Positions 26,845-38,091 are shown, counted from the first letter of the stretch. The stretch is 64,000 nucleotides of DNA from Hyposmocoma kahamanoa (GCF_003589595.1 NW_020654684.1:3292793-3356792); one strand, 5' to 3'. Notes: a model not told the origin generated them from the letters alone. Numbers and translations are program-made.

Positions 26845-27300
26845 TGATCTACGTTTTTGGTTTTTAACGACTTTTTGCCGTAGCGCCATCTGTGAGAAAT
26901 CTATTTCTTCAATAAGCCGGGTAGGTACCTTTACAGCTACCAGCAACCGACTAGAGATGTCGCTTTAATCATTGTAATTTTTAAGTTTTATTTAATTGCT
27001 TTTGTGAAATTATTCCACTAGGTTCTCATAATTATTGATACAAAGATCGAATACTTAGAAAAAAGGCTTACTTGGCACAGCGTATGGCACAGTTTTGCTC
27101 GACGTTGTTTCGGATCCAGCCAGATCGAAGGAATTTTATAAGTTTATTTTGTAAGTGTTCCATCATTGTATTAAAAATTATAACAAGTTGAGTAATTTCA
27201 CAAAAATAAATAAATATCACGGTGGTCAAACAACGTGATATTCAATTAACTTAAAATGTTATAGTTCTTGTCATAGCAAGTGATTATTAGTAACCAGAAC
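26845..27300. mobile_element. composite element: tRNA-like SINE head between inverted arms
   Basis: A tRNA-like stretch (27068-27135, including cttacttggcacagcg and cggatccagccagatcgaag) matches the SINE head at 54652. It is flanked by opposed arms: 26990-27060 on the minus strand and 27140-27210 on the plus strand both read ...tttgtat-aataattat... and then a GTGAAATTA-type motif (gagtaatttcac). The outer left part contains tagcgccatctgtgagaaat. Confidence 0.55.
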
Positions 27301-28454
27301 TGCATGAAAAGACCTAGTGACTTGAGCTCATATTTGGAATCGAGCTTCGGTCATCCACAACTAATCAACATTACTTAAATGGAACGAGTACTGCGTACTC
27401 AAAATATTATAACTATAAGCTATTGAAGTTTAATCGTTTAAATAAATTAACTTACCTATTGAAATGTGAGACATATACATACCGATGTCACTATTTCATC
27501 AGAAAAGACAATAAATTGGCAAATTCAAATGGCGTCCATAATAAACAATGACGGCCCAGCACCCTACCTTGTGGAACCCCTATTTATTTAGGGTGAAATG
27601 AAGTTGGAAACAGCTGAAAGTTGTGCAATCCGGGGCAATAAATAACTTTTCAGTTAGACAGTGCCGGGGATCCGGTAGGCGGGCACTAGAGACAAATGGA
27701 TTCCTGAAAGCCGTTTTAAACGATCCGAGAACGCCTTGGCTAATTTAAGCCTATCTGTTGTTGAATGCTTGTGATTTAGATATCATTCTATTAACATACA
27801 GATGAAGTAAATTTGTATGCATGTAGTTTTATTTAAAACGGTAAAATTTTTGAGACTTGCCAGCCGATGTGCGGTGATTGGGATAAAGGAGACCCTGCTA
27901 CATCGAGTATATATATAACCAGAAATAGAAGAATCAGTTTTAAATATCAACTCTCGTTTTGCGCTGTAATCACATATTATAAAACTGAAATAGTACCGCG
28001 CCAACAACTAACCTGTGTTGTTGTCTCCGTATATTCCAAAAATATTCCGTATTTATTGTAGCAAAGTTAATATCTCTAACAATTTGAGATGCTCCATTCG
28101 GTGGTGTGGGAAAAACAACAAAACATATAATTACAAAACAAACGAATCATACTTCATCGGTAATTAAATAAGTAATTTTTCAATTTTCGTCCGTTATAGC
28201 AAAGCTCAAGTTAAACTGGCCGATTTGAAGTGAAACAATGGGGGAATTGATGGGCAATTGTTTCGAATTCGGGATAGCCAATCGGAACGCAGTTGTCACC
28301 GTAATGATGTGGCAGTTTTCAAACAAATTAAATGACATTTCGTCTCTATTTCTGATCATATATTCATATACCCCTACTATTAGGCGAAAGAATTTGCGTT
28401 TGAAAGTTTGAACGAAAAAAAATTAAAATTCTTCAATATTTTGTTTTAACACTC

Positions 28455-28652
28455 ATAGACCCGCACTAGGGAAACCCTGTATCGCGGCTGCCATGGACAC
28501 AATCACATAAACAATAAAAAATTACACCCAAACTCACGAGAGAAATGAATGTAAAAAAGGAAATACAAATATTTCTCCCAGCTCGCGAAACTAACTCGGG
28601 ACCTCTGCGTGGCAGACCAGCATGGTAACCGCTTCTGCCACGGAGGCAGTTC
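28455..28652 (-). mobile_element. tRNA-derived SINE A, near full length
   Basis: On the minus strand it runs from aactgcctccgtggcagaag through the tRNA-like head, ggagaaatatttgtatttcc, an 'actctcgtgagtttgggtgt' style body and a 'gtttccctagtgcggg' end. It matches the copies at 50985 and 63254 over their length. Confidence 0.88.
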
Positions 28653-28925
28653 ACGTATTTCAGTGACCTCGAATTGAATTTATAATTAAAAGAATTCCGA
28701 AAAGAGAATGTTAAGGTAAATGCTTTGAAAACAATGTTTAATGTCCACCAAATATGACAACGATTAAAACTAGGTAAAGATCAAAAAGATCTAAAGCATT
28801 GAACAGTTATGTCGTTGAAGTATTCAATAATCATTTACGGGAGTTCTAATACGAATACGCGACAGATAATAAGTATACACTACAATGTACAGTAGAAAAA
28901 GGCTGACTGTTTATATTCACTAGAC

Positions 28926-29185
28926 AAGCAAGTCTGTGCCTAGTGGTAAGCTACACGTCTGTCTATAACAGTCGCAGTGCCACTTAGAGCTTCAAATTGT
29001 AAAGTTCTGAGGGAAACTGCCACTGCGCCTGTCACCCTAAGACATAAGTTGACAAGTCCCATAGGCCTGTAATTTCACCAGCACCCTTACCCTTCAAAAC
29101 CGGAACGAAGTAATGGTTACATTACTGCTTGGCGGCAGAAATAGGTAAGGTGGCAGTGCTTCTCAGGACGAACTCTTTCACAACT
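28926..29185 (-). repeat. 285-bp repeat family B
   Basis: Near full-length inverted copy ending with cttggcggcagaaataggta and then the 'gaactctttcacaa' terminus. Confidence 0.88.
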
Positions 29186-29735
29186 CATGAAATTACCCTA
29201 TTTCTGGAAGAATTATACACACTGACTGCAAGCATAAATTTGAATTTTGAACTTTACGGTTTTAGTATTTAATTCTTGGTATTTATTTTTCAGTTGTAAA
29301 ATTAAAGTGTTAAGTTTGACAATATTAATCTAGAAATGATTTACTTATCATGAGCTAAAGAAGATCTATTACTTTATTATCTATTATTGATTTGTCGATA
29401 ACTTGTAACTGTTTGGTTGATGTCACAACTTCGAAACAAGTCAATCTAAACAAAAGTCAAGATTATGGTCACATGTAGGTTAACTGTTTTGAAAATTAAA
29501 CGCGCGTGCAAGAACGTTACGGTCCTATGTTAATTGATTAGGTTAGGCATTGAACAACTAACTTCTTTACAGTCCATTGGCGTTATGCGAAAGAAAACAT
29601 GCAAAAGATTTAATATAAATAAATGTACAAATTAATGTACATTACCAAGATTAGTAGTTAGTAAAAGTCTCCATAATCCCCCATTATAAGGAATGAAAGA
29701 ACACCCCCATTCAAGATATGGTCCTTCGATCTTAC

Positions 29736-29843
29736 GTCATGGATATTCTGCGTAGGATCATGGATGAGGTCACCGTAGCGATCCACGCGGACCGCAGAGT
29801 TCGGCAGCGGCGTGTGACACTCCGTATCGAAACGAAACTGACC
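29736..29843 (-). CDS. rg: rugose exon 7B, candidate alternative exon paralogous to 7A
   Basis: The exon is 108 nt, phase 0 to 0, with acceptor gtggtgccag preceded by a T-rich tract and donor CATGAC|GTAAGA. The 36 codons begin GQFRFDTECHTPLPNSAVR, 10 of 19 residues identical to exon 7A in the same register, and continue with VDRYGDLIHDPTQNIHD. Because both exons start and end in phase 0, 7B could replace 7A or be included after it without disturbing the frame. The duplication with retained frame and splice sites suggests a mutually exclusive pair. I know of no such exon in fly or human orthologues. Confidence 0.75.
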
Positions 29844-30043
29844 CTGGCACCACACAAAAAATAGCGTACCAACGTTACACGTACACGTGTGATTGTTACA
29901 TTACAGGTGCTTTAAGTGCCGTGGAATTCATTCGTTCTAGAACAGGCAACGGGTGGCGAAGTGACAGAAAGATTGAATTCCACTATAACAAATACAAAAG
30001 CAGAACTCATTAAACTGAGGAGCAAGCGGCGCGACATGCTTAC

Positions 30044-30358
30044 ACGCTTGCATGCTTCAATATCTACGAGCAGGGACGCATGCGCGGCGGCCACTTCTCG
30101 CGCTTCGTCAGCCATGCGCCTTCCTCTAGGCGTCGCGTCTTCTTTGACAACTACGCATGCTTCTTCAGTTTCTGTCGGCTTGGTATCTTCTTGCGAAGCG
30201 TCAATAGGAGTTTCGGGGTCGGAGGGATTTTCAGGAAGGGTTTCAAGACCAGGAAGCTGCGGGATCTCAGCGTTTTCAAGCTTGGGAGCGTTCTCGCTCA
30301 CCCTTTTGTGGTTCTCCGGCAAACTGATGTTGCATTCGTTGTCAAATCGGAATTGACT
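30044..30358 (-). CDS. rg: rugose exon 7A, candidate long form using a second donor
   Basis: The frame of exon 7A remains open beyond its conserved donor. At 30044 it reaches a good second donor, AAGCGT|GTAAGC, again in phase 0. Use of that site would give a 315-nt exon with 86 extra codons before VLYDGKL. The added segment is acidic and rich in Pro and Glu (for example LENAEIPQLPGLETLPENPS), then becomes basic and helical, ending in IEACKR. Note that both donors follow a Lys-Arg pair. Composition, length divisible by three and GC content above the surrounding intron all argue for coding, but there is no remembered homologue. It could also be a chance open stretch of intron. Confidence 0.4.
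30302..30358 (-). CDS. rg: rugose exon 7A, conserved short form
   Basis: The exon is 57 nt, phase 0 to 0, with acceptor catggacag and donor AAAAGG|GTGAGC. It encodes SQFRFDNECNISLPENHKR, the peptide that directly links GPGYK to VLYDGKL in Drosophila rugose and, in diverged form, in human NBEA. It is therefore the ancestral form of this junction. The acceptor has a weak pyrimidine tract for this gene, which fits a regulated exon. The reading frame stays open past the donor for another 130 codons (see the long form). Confidence 0.93.
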
Positions 30359-30608
30359 CTGTCCATGGTTAGCAAGGGAACAAATGTTTATACTGTTAAA
30401 ATGCAGACAGGAATTTCGAATTCATGTAATAAGTATTTAAGAAATTTATAGTAAAAACGAATATACTGTCTTGGATACTTTTAATTTAATATTAATTCAG
30501 TATGATCATGGTCTCTTTACCTTTACGATAAGAAAATAAGTTAAAAAATAAATTTCTTCCTTTAATAGCTATCAGCAGCCGCCAGGTAATCACAGCTCTC
30601 TAATGTAC

Positions 30609-30755
30609 CTTATAACCGGGCCCGAGGCGGTGCATGGCGCAGATCTGGTGCGTGGTGAGCGCTTCGCCGAAGAGGTAGATGGCGGCCATCTGCCCGCAAA
30701 ACACCCTCTCCTCGTCCAGCTCTGCTGTTGCGCCGATGTAGCACTTGTCAAACGG
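30609..30755 (-). CDS. rg: rugose exon 6 of window (ConA-like domain, end)
   Basis: The exon is 147 nt, phase 0 to 0, with acceptor tttattccag and donor TATAAG|GTACAT. Its 49 codons read [40 protein letters not shown] and MHRLGPGYK, the last strands of the ConA-like domain and the GPGYK turn. It is followed only 250 bp downstream by the 19-codon exon where several alternative splice forms seem possible. Confidence 0.97.
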
Positions 30756-32089
30756 CTGGAATAAATGAGAGTTATTACTCTATGCGTTAGTTAATGCATC
30801 AAAAGAGTGAAAAACCAAACCGAGTACATTTTCATTTGCTTTTTTAACACAATCATGATAAAACTAGTATAATTTATTGTACTTTCTGTGTATGTTACAT
30901 CACTATTAGATCTCAAAATCTAGAAATTTTCGATTATCAGATCAAAAGTGTCGGAAATCGAAACATTGTTTCTTTCGTAAGTATACCCAGAGTTTCTCTA
31001 GGTACTTACTTCTGTTCCATTTGCTGTGTTTGTAGTTAAAGCGACTGAATGTCGTACAAATCTATTTTTAACCTCTCAATCCCAGTAGTACAATCTGAAA
31101 CCCACAATATTCCCTTTTGATATAGTAACATTTTGGAAAGCAAATACAAAAACGGCAATTAATTAATTGAACAAAGCTGCCCGGGGGTTATTTCGGCGGA
31201 ATTTAATAAAAGCCAATAAAACGTTGGGCATCTTTTGCTGGCGGCGGAAAAATATTTTGCCTGATTTTAGATTTTTTATTGCTGACCTTTCTGGTTGCCG
31301 GATATAGCCCATTACAAACATTAATGAAAAATTCTATTAATTAAGTTAATTAAACAAAGCGTTATAATGCTACCTGGTCTTAATTGAACTGAATCCTATT
31401 TTCAGAATAACATTAAGGCGCCATTTTGAGTATAAAATATCTATGACCACCCCAGTCAGATGTCAATCTTTTGGTCAAATTTTCGGTGCTTTTATCACAT
31501 GCTAAGATAAAATTAGATAAGAAAATACGTATCGAAATTTTATTGTATAAGATTTCAAAAGCATTTTAAATTTACTTTTATGGGTCACGTAAGGAAAACT
31601 ACAAATAGTATAAGGAGAGTCAAGAGTCACTCCGTATCAAATCATACATTTTTGTTAGTAATCAGCAGCGAAATCACAAAAAGCATTGTTATTCCAACTG
31701 ATTTAATGAAACAAATCATTTTGTTCAATTAATTAATTGATTTGTAGTTGGCAGTACAACAGGTCTTCACCAAAGTGTCTATAATCGGGTCAGTGACCTG
31801 TCTGTTTACTTTTTCTATATAATGGATTGAAATGAACTATAGAAGTAGCGATTGACATCATCGTGCGCATGTCTTCACAAAGCGATCAGCTTTTCTGGTT
31901 GAAGCGGGTCTATAAGAAAACTATGGTAAATTACATCACGACTGGACGACTAAATATAATACTATACGAGTATTACAATTTTCCGTGGGTAAGTTTCTTT
32001 TTTGGACACTGTTTAGACTTGTGGGAAGAGTTCAATCATGAAGATGACACTTTTTCAAGTGTAAAACAAGTTTATCATTAAGATTTTAT

Positions 32090-32290
32090 AAGATTCAATG
32101 AGCATTTCCCGTTGTAATTTGGACAATTCGTGTCATACCCATTTCTCTAATTTTCTTTATTTTTACAAATAGTGGCAAAAGCCTTGCTGCTGATTTTAAT
32201 TTCTCTGTAGTTTCCGTGGGATCGGTTTCAACAATAGTTCGCAACTCATCGTTGTTCACCTTAATTTTTTTTTTTAAATTATTGCTGGCC
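32090..32290 (-). pseudogene. mariner transposase relic (N-terminal helix-turn-helix part)
   Basis: On the minus strand, KVNNDELRTIVETDPTETTE matches the start of the mariner DNA-binding domain. After a deletion comes a KIKKIREMG block, and in another frame HEL..LQREM, where mariner proteins have WVPHEL and QREMR. The helix-turn-helix core is partly deleted, with at least one frameshift and a stop, and the catalytic domain is absent. It is a dead copy. Confidence 0.8.
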
Positions 32291-32957
32291 ATGGAAACAA
32301 AGTCCTTCAGCCGAAAACATCAACGTTTAATTATATTTCTGTAAATATGGCCACCACAAAGAGGATAGGCAATTTGAGGCGACGTGCTTGGATTGACTTC
32401 GAACGGGATCCTCTTCGAATTGGGATTCCTTAGAACGGGCCAATACGGGTATTTTAGTTCGAAATTCGTATAATTTCGTGTTTTAATCTTCGATTAAGGC
32501 ACAATAGCACTATCCTATTCCACTTTAAACTAGATTTCACAAAATAATTGAAAGTTAAAATAAAAACGGCACTTTTCTCTCCAAAAGGCCCAGAGCGAAT
32601 CTGTTCACCTTAAGCTCTCTACGATTTGCCAGGCTAAAATGTCCACTGCATAATCGGCCAAATTAAAAACCCTCAGGGCGTTCGTTAGTTGTGTCCGCGC
32701 CATTCACGTCGTTAATGTTTTGCGTCATTTATGCCGCATTAGTACCTAAACAAAATTCAATTAAAAATCTACACAAATTTTACCAGCACCTACCCGCATT
32801 TGACTTCAAAGCGGTTGCACAATTTACCAAAACGAAGACAAACGACTAACGCTGAAATTTTAAATTTAAATAAATGACATCTATCAAAAATAAATCTAAT
32901 GTGATTTGGTTGCATTTCAAAGCAGATTTGTGCCTGATCGGTCCTTAAACGGAGCGA

Positions 32958-33556
32958 TGTTACCTAGTTCAATAGCTCAACTGAACTAAGTCGGTCTTCT
33001 AGTTCGTTTGATACATCTAGTTCGTTAGTTCGTCTTGTCCTTGCTCGGATAATGAACGAACGCTCTAAACTAGTTATTTTATTCACATGAACTACTACGA
33101 ACTTCCAATGTTATGAGGTCAATAGTACACTGTACTAAACATTTAAAAATACAATTTTGTATGGAATCGCTATTATTAGATTTTCCTATGTACCTTGCAG
33201 GTTTAAGACTGTCATTCTAAATAAATATCTTTTTTACAAAATGCATATCCAATACAATAATGCAATAACGTATATTTTAGTTAGAATGGTGTAATACTTA
33301 CTTTTCTAGAAGCTTACATGTATAATGTACGTATTGTATATAATGTACGTATTAGAGTACTTAAAACGAGCTGGAATATGTTCAGTCGTACATCTCACTT
33401 GAACTTGTACTAAAAGCAGTAAAAGATTGCTAATAGTCCCTACTGAATAAAAGACGAATAAATGACTATTAACGCAGACAGTTTCTAGTTCGTACCTACT
33501 GAACCAAAATATCGATGAACTATAAAGACCGTGCAAGATGAACTAGTTCATGTCAG
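32958..33556. repeat. region with repeated CTAGTTCGT motifs, possible hAT-like element
   Basis: The motif ctagttc or its complement gaactag occurs repeatedly near both ends (cttctagttcgtttg, catctagttcgttag, atgaactagttcatg). The left end gcgatgttacctagttca resembles the reverse complement of the right end tgaactagttcatgtcagtc. The boundaries are uncertain. Confidence 0.4.
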
Positions 33557-33659
33557 TCAGTGTCGGGAATACAAATTCCTAATAATAAAAAAAAAGTGTT
33601 CATGAACTACTCAAGCCTATCGAGTTCTTAGGTTTTCGCAATTGTGATTGTTACACATA

Positions 33660-33802
33660 GGAAATGAACCAATTTTTCCGGATTTAAATCGCGTCAGTCA
33701 GTCAGTCAACCATAACCATGGGACCTTTGAAGGGCCCGAAACGTCGGTATGTTTGAAAAACAAATACACGCGATTAAAATCCGGAATTATAGTTCCATTT
33801 CC
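33660..33802. mobile_element. 143-bp hairpin MITE with 35-bp inverted arms
   Basis: The left arm 33660-33694 and right arm 33768-33802 share ggaaatg..., then ttccggattt.aatcgcgt when read inward. The loop has a (CAGT)n run and gggcccgaaacgtcggtatg, a motif common in lepidopteran repeats. Confidence 0.75.
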
Positions 33803-33826
33803 TCTTCAAGCCTATTTCAAACTGAC

Positions 33827-33970
33827 CAGGTGCCTTACCTTGAACTCTTATTACAGTTCTGTATAGGTTCGCAACGACAACAAAGCGGGATGGTGATATA
33901 CACTTCACGTAGCGCTGTTTATTTTAGGTCCTAAACTGAATCGTAATAAGAGTTCATGGTAAGGCCCCAG
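33827..33970. mobile_element. 144-bp hairpin MITE with ~40-bp inverted arms
   Basis: The outer arms read gccttaccttgaactcttat (left) and, on the other strand, gccttaccatgaactcttat (right), continuing with tac..ttc.gt.tagg. It lies 24 bp from the preceding hairpin and is unrelated to it in sequence. Confidence 0.75.
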
Positions 33971-34689
33971 AGCAATGTCGTACTTTAACCCCTATTTATT
34001 TATTCTGTACCCCAGATTATAAAGTATAGAATAGAATTAGGATTTCAATTCTAATCTGTATTTAGAATGAATTGAAAGTGTAACGTTTTTATAGGCGCAC
34101 CTTTTTTAAAAAAACATACCGATAATATGACAGACGAAAACTGAAATTGTAGTTTTTTTCAATGCGTAGAAATGCTGTAAGTACAAGGGCAGAGCACACA
34201 ATTTTACTGTAAAGGCTCGCGTTACCGACGCAAGCCTTATTACCGTGTATATAAATTTGACTAAAACACAGAAAAACATCAGAGAAACAAGTCCTATTTA
34301 CACTCTTCTGGATTGAAAGCACAAGTTTATCGGCGAAATAATAAGGTATTGTGTCCTGGATATGAACGAGGTGCTGTCTTTGATCTCTCGACGCCATTAC
34401 CTTTTGAAACGACGTTGATTGAAGTGTTTCATACGATACTTTTCCTGGAATTATTTCCGTAATTACCTTTATTAGAGTTTTATTTATATTTTTCTTCTGA
34501 GAACTGTACATTAAAAATGAAGAGAGAGATTTCTATTTCATTCATTTGTATTTTTATCAATTTCTTCGAATTTAGTACCGAGCACTATCAATAGAGTGCA
34601 TTAATTGTATTCTAAAACACACTAGCACGTTATTTGAAAATTAGTATAATGTGTTTAGTGAATTGTAAGGGATTGTGATGGCAAAGACA

Positions 34690-35125
34690 GCAATGACTCA
34701 ACTAAGCAAGTAATGAGAAACAAGAATATCAGAAACAGAAGCAAAATACATCTAATTTTCACACTAGTACTCTCCATCTCTCTACATGGTGCAGAGACAT
34801 GGACACGCAAAGTTGCCGGCAGGCTGAGACTTGTCGCCTTTGAAACGTGGCGCTGGCGCCGAATGTTAAGAATGCCGTGGACCACCCGCCGCACCAAAGC
34901 CTCTGCACTTGAGGACGTCAAGATAGAAAATGTGCAGCGTCTATCTTCAATCTGTATGCAGCGTCTAATACGCTAATTTGGTCACGTAGAGGATGCTGAT
35001 AATCTGGAGCGTTTAATGGTGATAGGGAAGGTGGAAGAAGAGACCTAGAGACAAGAACCTGTTCGGAGCTACCTGTCAGCGCCGCACTCCACAAATCCTC
35101 AGCAGTAAGGAAGCGATTAAGAAGA
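34690..35125 (+). mobile_element. RTE-like non-LTR element, 3' end with (AAG)n tail
   Basis: An open frame (34713-34976) encodes the end of a reverse transcriptase: LVLSISLHGAETWTRKVAGR, FETWRWRRMLRMPWTTRRTK and ASALEDVKIENVQR. It ends at a premature stop, then homologous debris follows to agaagaagaagaagg. Confidence 0.85.
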
Positions 35126-36721
35126 AGAAGAAGGAATTCATCACTACTTCCATCTCTGTGGGACAGCTAGTACACACAACAGTAGTTACAGCACTACAGC
35201 ACAACATTGATAGATGATTATAGTAATCGTATATTTCTTCACGAAATATATACGCAAACATATCTGAACACGTAGAATCATTTCGACATATGTTCGGGTA
35301 AGAGTTACTCATTTGTGAAAACTATGTGCACGCACGTCCGCCGGCGATCGAGTAAATATTCATATAGTGCCTGCTCTTAACCCTCAGTTAGATAGACGTT
35401 AGACGAGAGGCAGGATGAAAGACACATTAGGTGTGTACGTGCGTGTTTTCTATAGAGTTAATGTAAGTAGTTCTCAAAAATATGAAATTTTTGAAAATGG
35501 ATAACCGAATCGGGCACACCAGTGAAGCGGAAATATTTAGAAGTGCAAATTCAAACAAATGGCGTTTCTGGGCACAATGATTAATTTCACAATTGCTAAT
35601 GAAACATATCGTATTATATACACTACACCAATCCCAATTTCATTGACGTCCGCAACAGGATCACGCACAATCAGTTAATCTACTGTGATTGACAGGTACA
35701 TGTTTGAAGCGTTGACAAATGACATGATAAATGGCTACATTGTCACGGGTATCAAACGAAATTTGAAATTTTTTAAGTCACTTAAAATGAATTTTAATGA
35801 TGGATTTAAAGATGGGCAGAAAAGAAAAAAATAACAAATTTTACTTTGGAAGGACGATTTTGTAGATGACATCTTGGTAATGAGTTACTTTTATGATTCA
35901 ATTATATATAAGTTTGTTGCAATCAACAATATCACCGGTACATGAAAGATGGTCTCTTATTTAACGATAGTGTGTCAGGCTTACAATGCCAAGATCTACA
36001 ATGAAAAGTGTGAAATGAAGAACATTTTTTCATTTCTTATCCAAATTCTCTCCCACTTCACTTCGTCAACTTACAAGGTATTCTATATCACAGGAGCTTG
36101 ACTTTCCCATTCAAAAGAAAGTACGACTTAACGCTCATTTTTATGTTCGCCGCGTACTCAAGCATTCCACGTGGCGTACAAGATAATAAATTGCTACTAA
36201 CGACACACACGTGACACCTTGCACGGCGGTGCGCGGTGCAGATAGCTGAATATATTACATTCAGCGAAGCGTCGAGTTATGGGGACCTGGTACCTCAGGA
36301 TTAAGGAGTTTATGCAACGGCTTACAAACTAGCTTCGACGTGAAAGGGCTTAAAGCAAGCCTTTTATGCCCGTGTCAATGGCTAAGAACGCTATTCATCT
36401 ACTATTAATTCGGATAAACCTTTAATAGAGAGAGAGACTATTGTAAGTTCTAACGTAGGCTTAGAGACGAATTTCGAAGGACGCAAAATAATGCGTGCGT
36501 GTTGACTTGTGGATATGAAATACGTGGGCATTAATCCAGGCAAAATTGCATCATTAAACGCAGTCTAAAACTAAATAAAATTAGCTCCACAACGTACGTC
36601 AACGTAGGCAATACTTCTAATTATTCTCAAAAAGTTTAAAAGCCTGTTATAATTATTAATTCAAAGATCGCAAACGCAAAGAAAAATTCGATCTGTATGC
36701 CAAGCTAAAAGTGTTTGTTAC

Positions 36722-37110
36722 AGATCTTTGTGTTGGATTTTTTGAGCTTCATCGCCGTAACCGACACTTGTGAGAGATTTATGAAGCTTCTCACTCAGCC
36801 GGTTCCTTTGCAGCTACTAAAGTCTGACGTGAGATGTCGCTGCATCAATTGTAATACTTATTTTTATTAAATATCGTGATGCTTTACTACCGTGACATCC
36901 ATTTATATTAAGTGAAATTATCCCACTGGTTTCTTATAATCATAATAAATATAATTATACGATGATCAAACACAAACCAATTTGTATTAATAATTACAAC
37001 ATCTTTGGATCTTTGTACTCATTATTATTACAAAATGGAGGAGTAATTTCACAAAAAAATAAGTGAACATCATAGTATTAAAACATCATTCCATTTAATA
37101 GAAATCAACT
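36722..37110. repeat. second copy of the 26845 composite, lacking the tRNA-like head
   Basis: It shares gagatgtcgct..tcaattgtaat, gtgaaattatcccactggtt and, on the other side, ggagtaatttcacaaaaaaa with the copy at 26845. The opposed arms also carry matching cgtgatg/catcat blocks. The central tRNA-like part is replaced by AT-rich sequence. Confidence 0.55.
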
Positions 37111-37451
37111 TAAAAGTCATATTACTATCACGTGAGTTTCGCTCCGCAAGCGTAAACGAACTGATAGTTTTTGCACTGACAATCAATGACGGAAAGGCTT
37201 GCCACATTTTTGGATTCCACGCGAAACAAGAATTTGTTTATTAAAGCCTTTGATGCCATCGACCCATGAGAGCAAATACCAGACAGATTTGCAAAGCGCT
37301 AACTTTTTGACAGGTAAAATACTCTTCGAACATTGAACACAGAAAATTGCTGACTATTTGTAGATACGCAATATTTCATAAATAAAAATACACTAAGGTA
37401 TAAACACTAAGGTGAACTTTTGTTTTCAATAAGCCTAAGTACTTTACTCAC

Positions 37452-37572
37452 ATCGTTGGTAGAGACGAACCAGGCCATCTCGGTGCTAGAGGCGAGCTGG
37501 CCGTTGACAAGGCACTTGATCTCGCTTTTGGTCCATCGGTTGTATATGTACACTACCGCTATCGCGTACCAC
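37452..37572 (-). CDS. rg: rugose exon 5 of window (ConA-like domain, NRW block)
   Basis: The exon is 121 nt with acceptor tctttacgcag and donor AACGAT|GTGAGT. The first base completes an Arg codon and the exon ends in phase 0. It encodes [20 protein letters not shown] and then [20 protein letters not shown]. Human NBEA has the equivalent NRW-x-SEI-C-x-VNGQL pattern, so the orthology is secure. Confidence 0.96.
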
Positions 37573-37965
37573 CTGCGTAAAGAATCAAGTAATCGATACT
37601 AATCATAGGTTGTATAAACAGGAAAGAAGATTTGACTTGAAAAACAAACCATCTTAATCTGTCACATAATTATATTCTTAAAGACTAACCGCGTAAAGCA
37701 GACTAATAATCTATGGATCGGTTTACAATTCGGCAGAACAACTATTTAACACGATGCCAGCCTCTGGTTTTTTATTTCCATCCAATAAGATTCCTCACTC
37801 TTAATAGCTTGGACGTGATTACTGCATTTCGGTAGATTACACTCAAGTCGATGGTATTTCGAATTGTCAATTGGAATTCCGGAGCCCAAATTTACGTTAC
37901 GGTCCTGTTTGCTAAATTTTATTCCCTCCATGTTGTTGAGGGATGAAAACTCGAGAAGCACTCAC

Positions 37966-38091
37966 CTCCTAGGCTGGAACTCATATTTGACGCAGTGTTG
38001 GAAACCCTTCCCCCGCACCTTCATCGAGGTGAGCACGAGGCAGTTGCCCACGAAGTGCGCTGTGTACCCTACGCCTTTGCTTGTCTTGAAG
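37966..38091 (-). CDS. rg: rugose exon 4 of window (ConA-like domain, middle)
   Basis: The exon is 126 nt with acceptor tttgttgcag and donor CCTAGGAG|GTGAGT. The first base completes the Cys codon and the last two open an Arg codon. The peptide runs [20 protein letters not shown] and then [20 protein letters not shown], the conserved core of the ConA-like domain. The gap to the next exon is a short 393-bp intron. Confidence 0.96.

Larger units (their letters stand above)
14242..29735 (-). other. Intron between rugose exons 7B and 8 (15.5 kb)
   Basis: The intron carries an RTE-like 3' end (15640-16155), an 18-bp perfect hairpin (17391-17440), a TIR element (18024-18443), SINE copies (22179-22285, 28455-28652), three copies of the 285-bp repeat (22561, 25466, 28926) and a tRNA-like composite element (26845-27300). 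The stretches 14350-15600, 18750-22100 and 23000-24150 hold nothing I can identify, apart from an ATCGATA-rich patch at 23240-23340. Confidence 0.8.
30756..37451 (-). other. Intron between rugose exons 5 and 6 (6.7 kb)
   Basis: The intron holds a mariner relic (32090-32290), a region with repeated CTAGTTCGT motifs (32958-33556), two adjacent hairpin elements (33660-33802 and 33827-33970), an RTE-like LINE tail (34690-35125) and a composite repeat (36722-37110). Between 30800 and 31850 I see nothing. Confidence 0.8.

Noticed and set aside
29916..30356. 146-codon plus-strand open frame over exon 7A
   Set aside because: It is antisense to a conserved rugose exon and its in-frame extension, has Ser/Ala/Thr-rich shadow composition and shows no recognisable domain.
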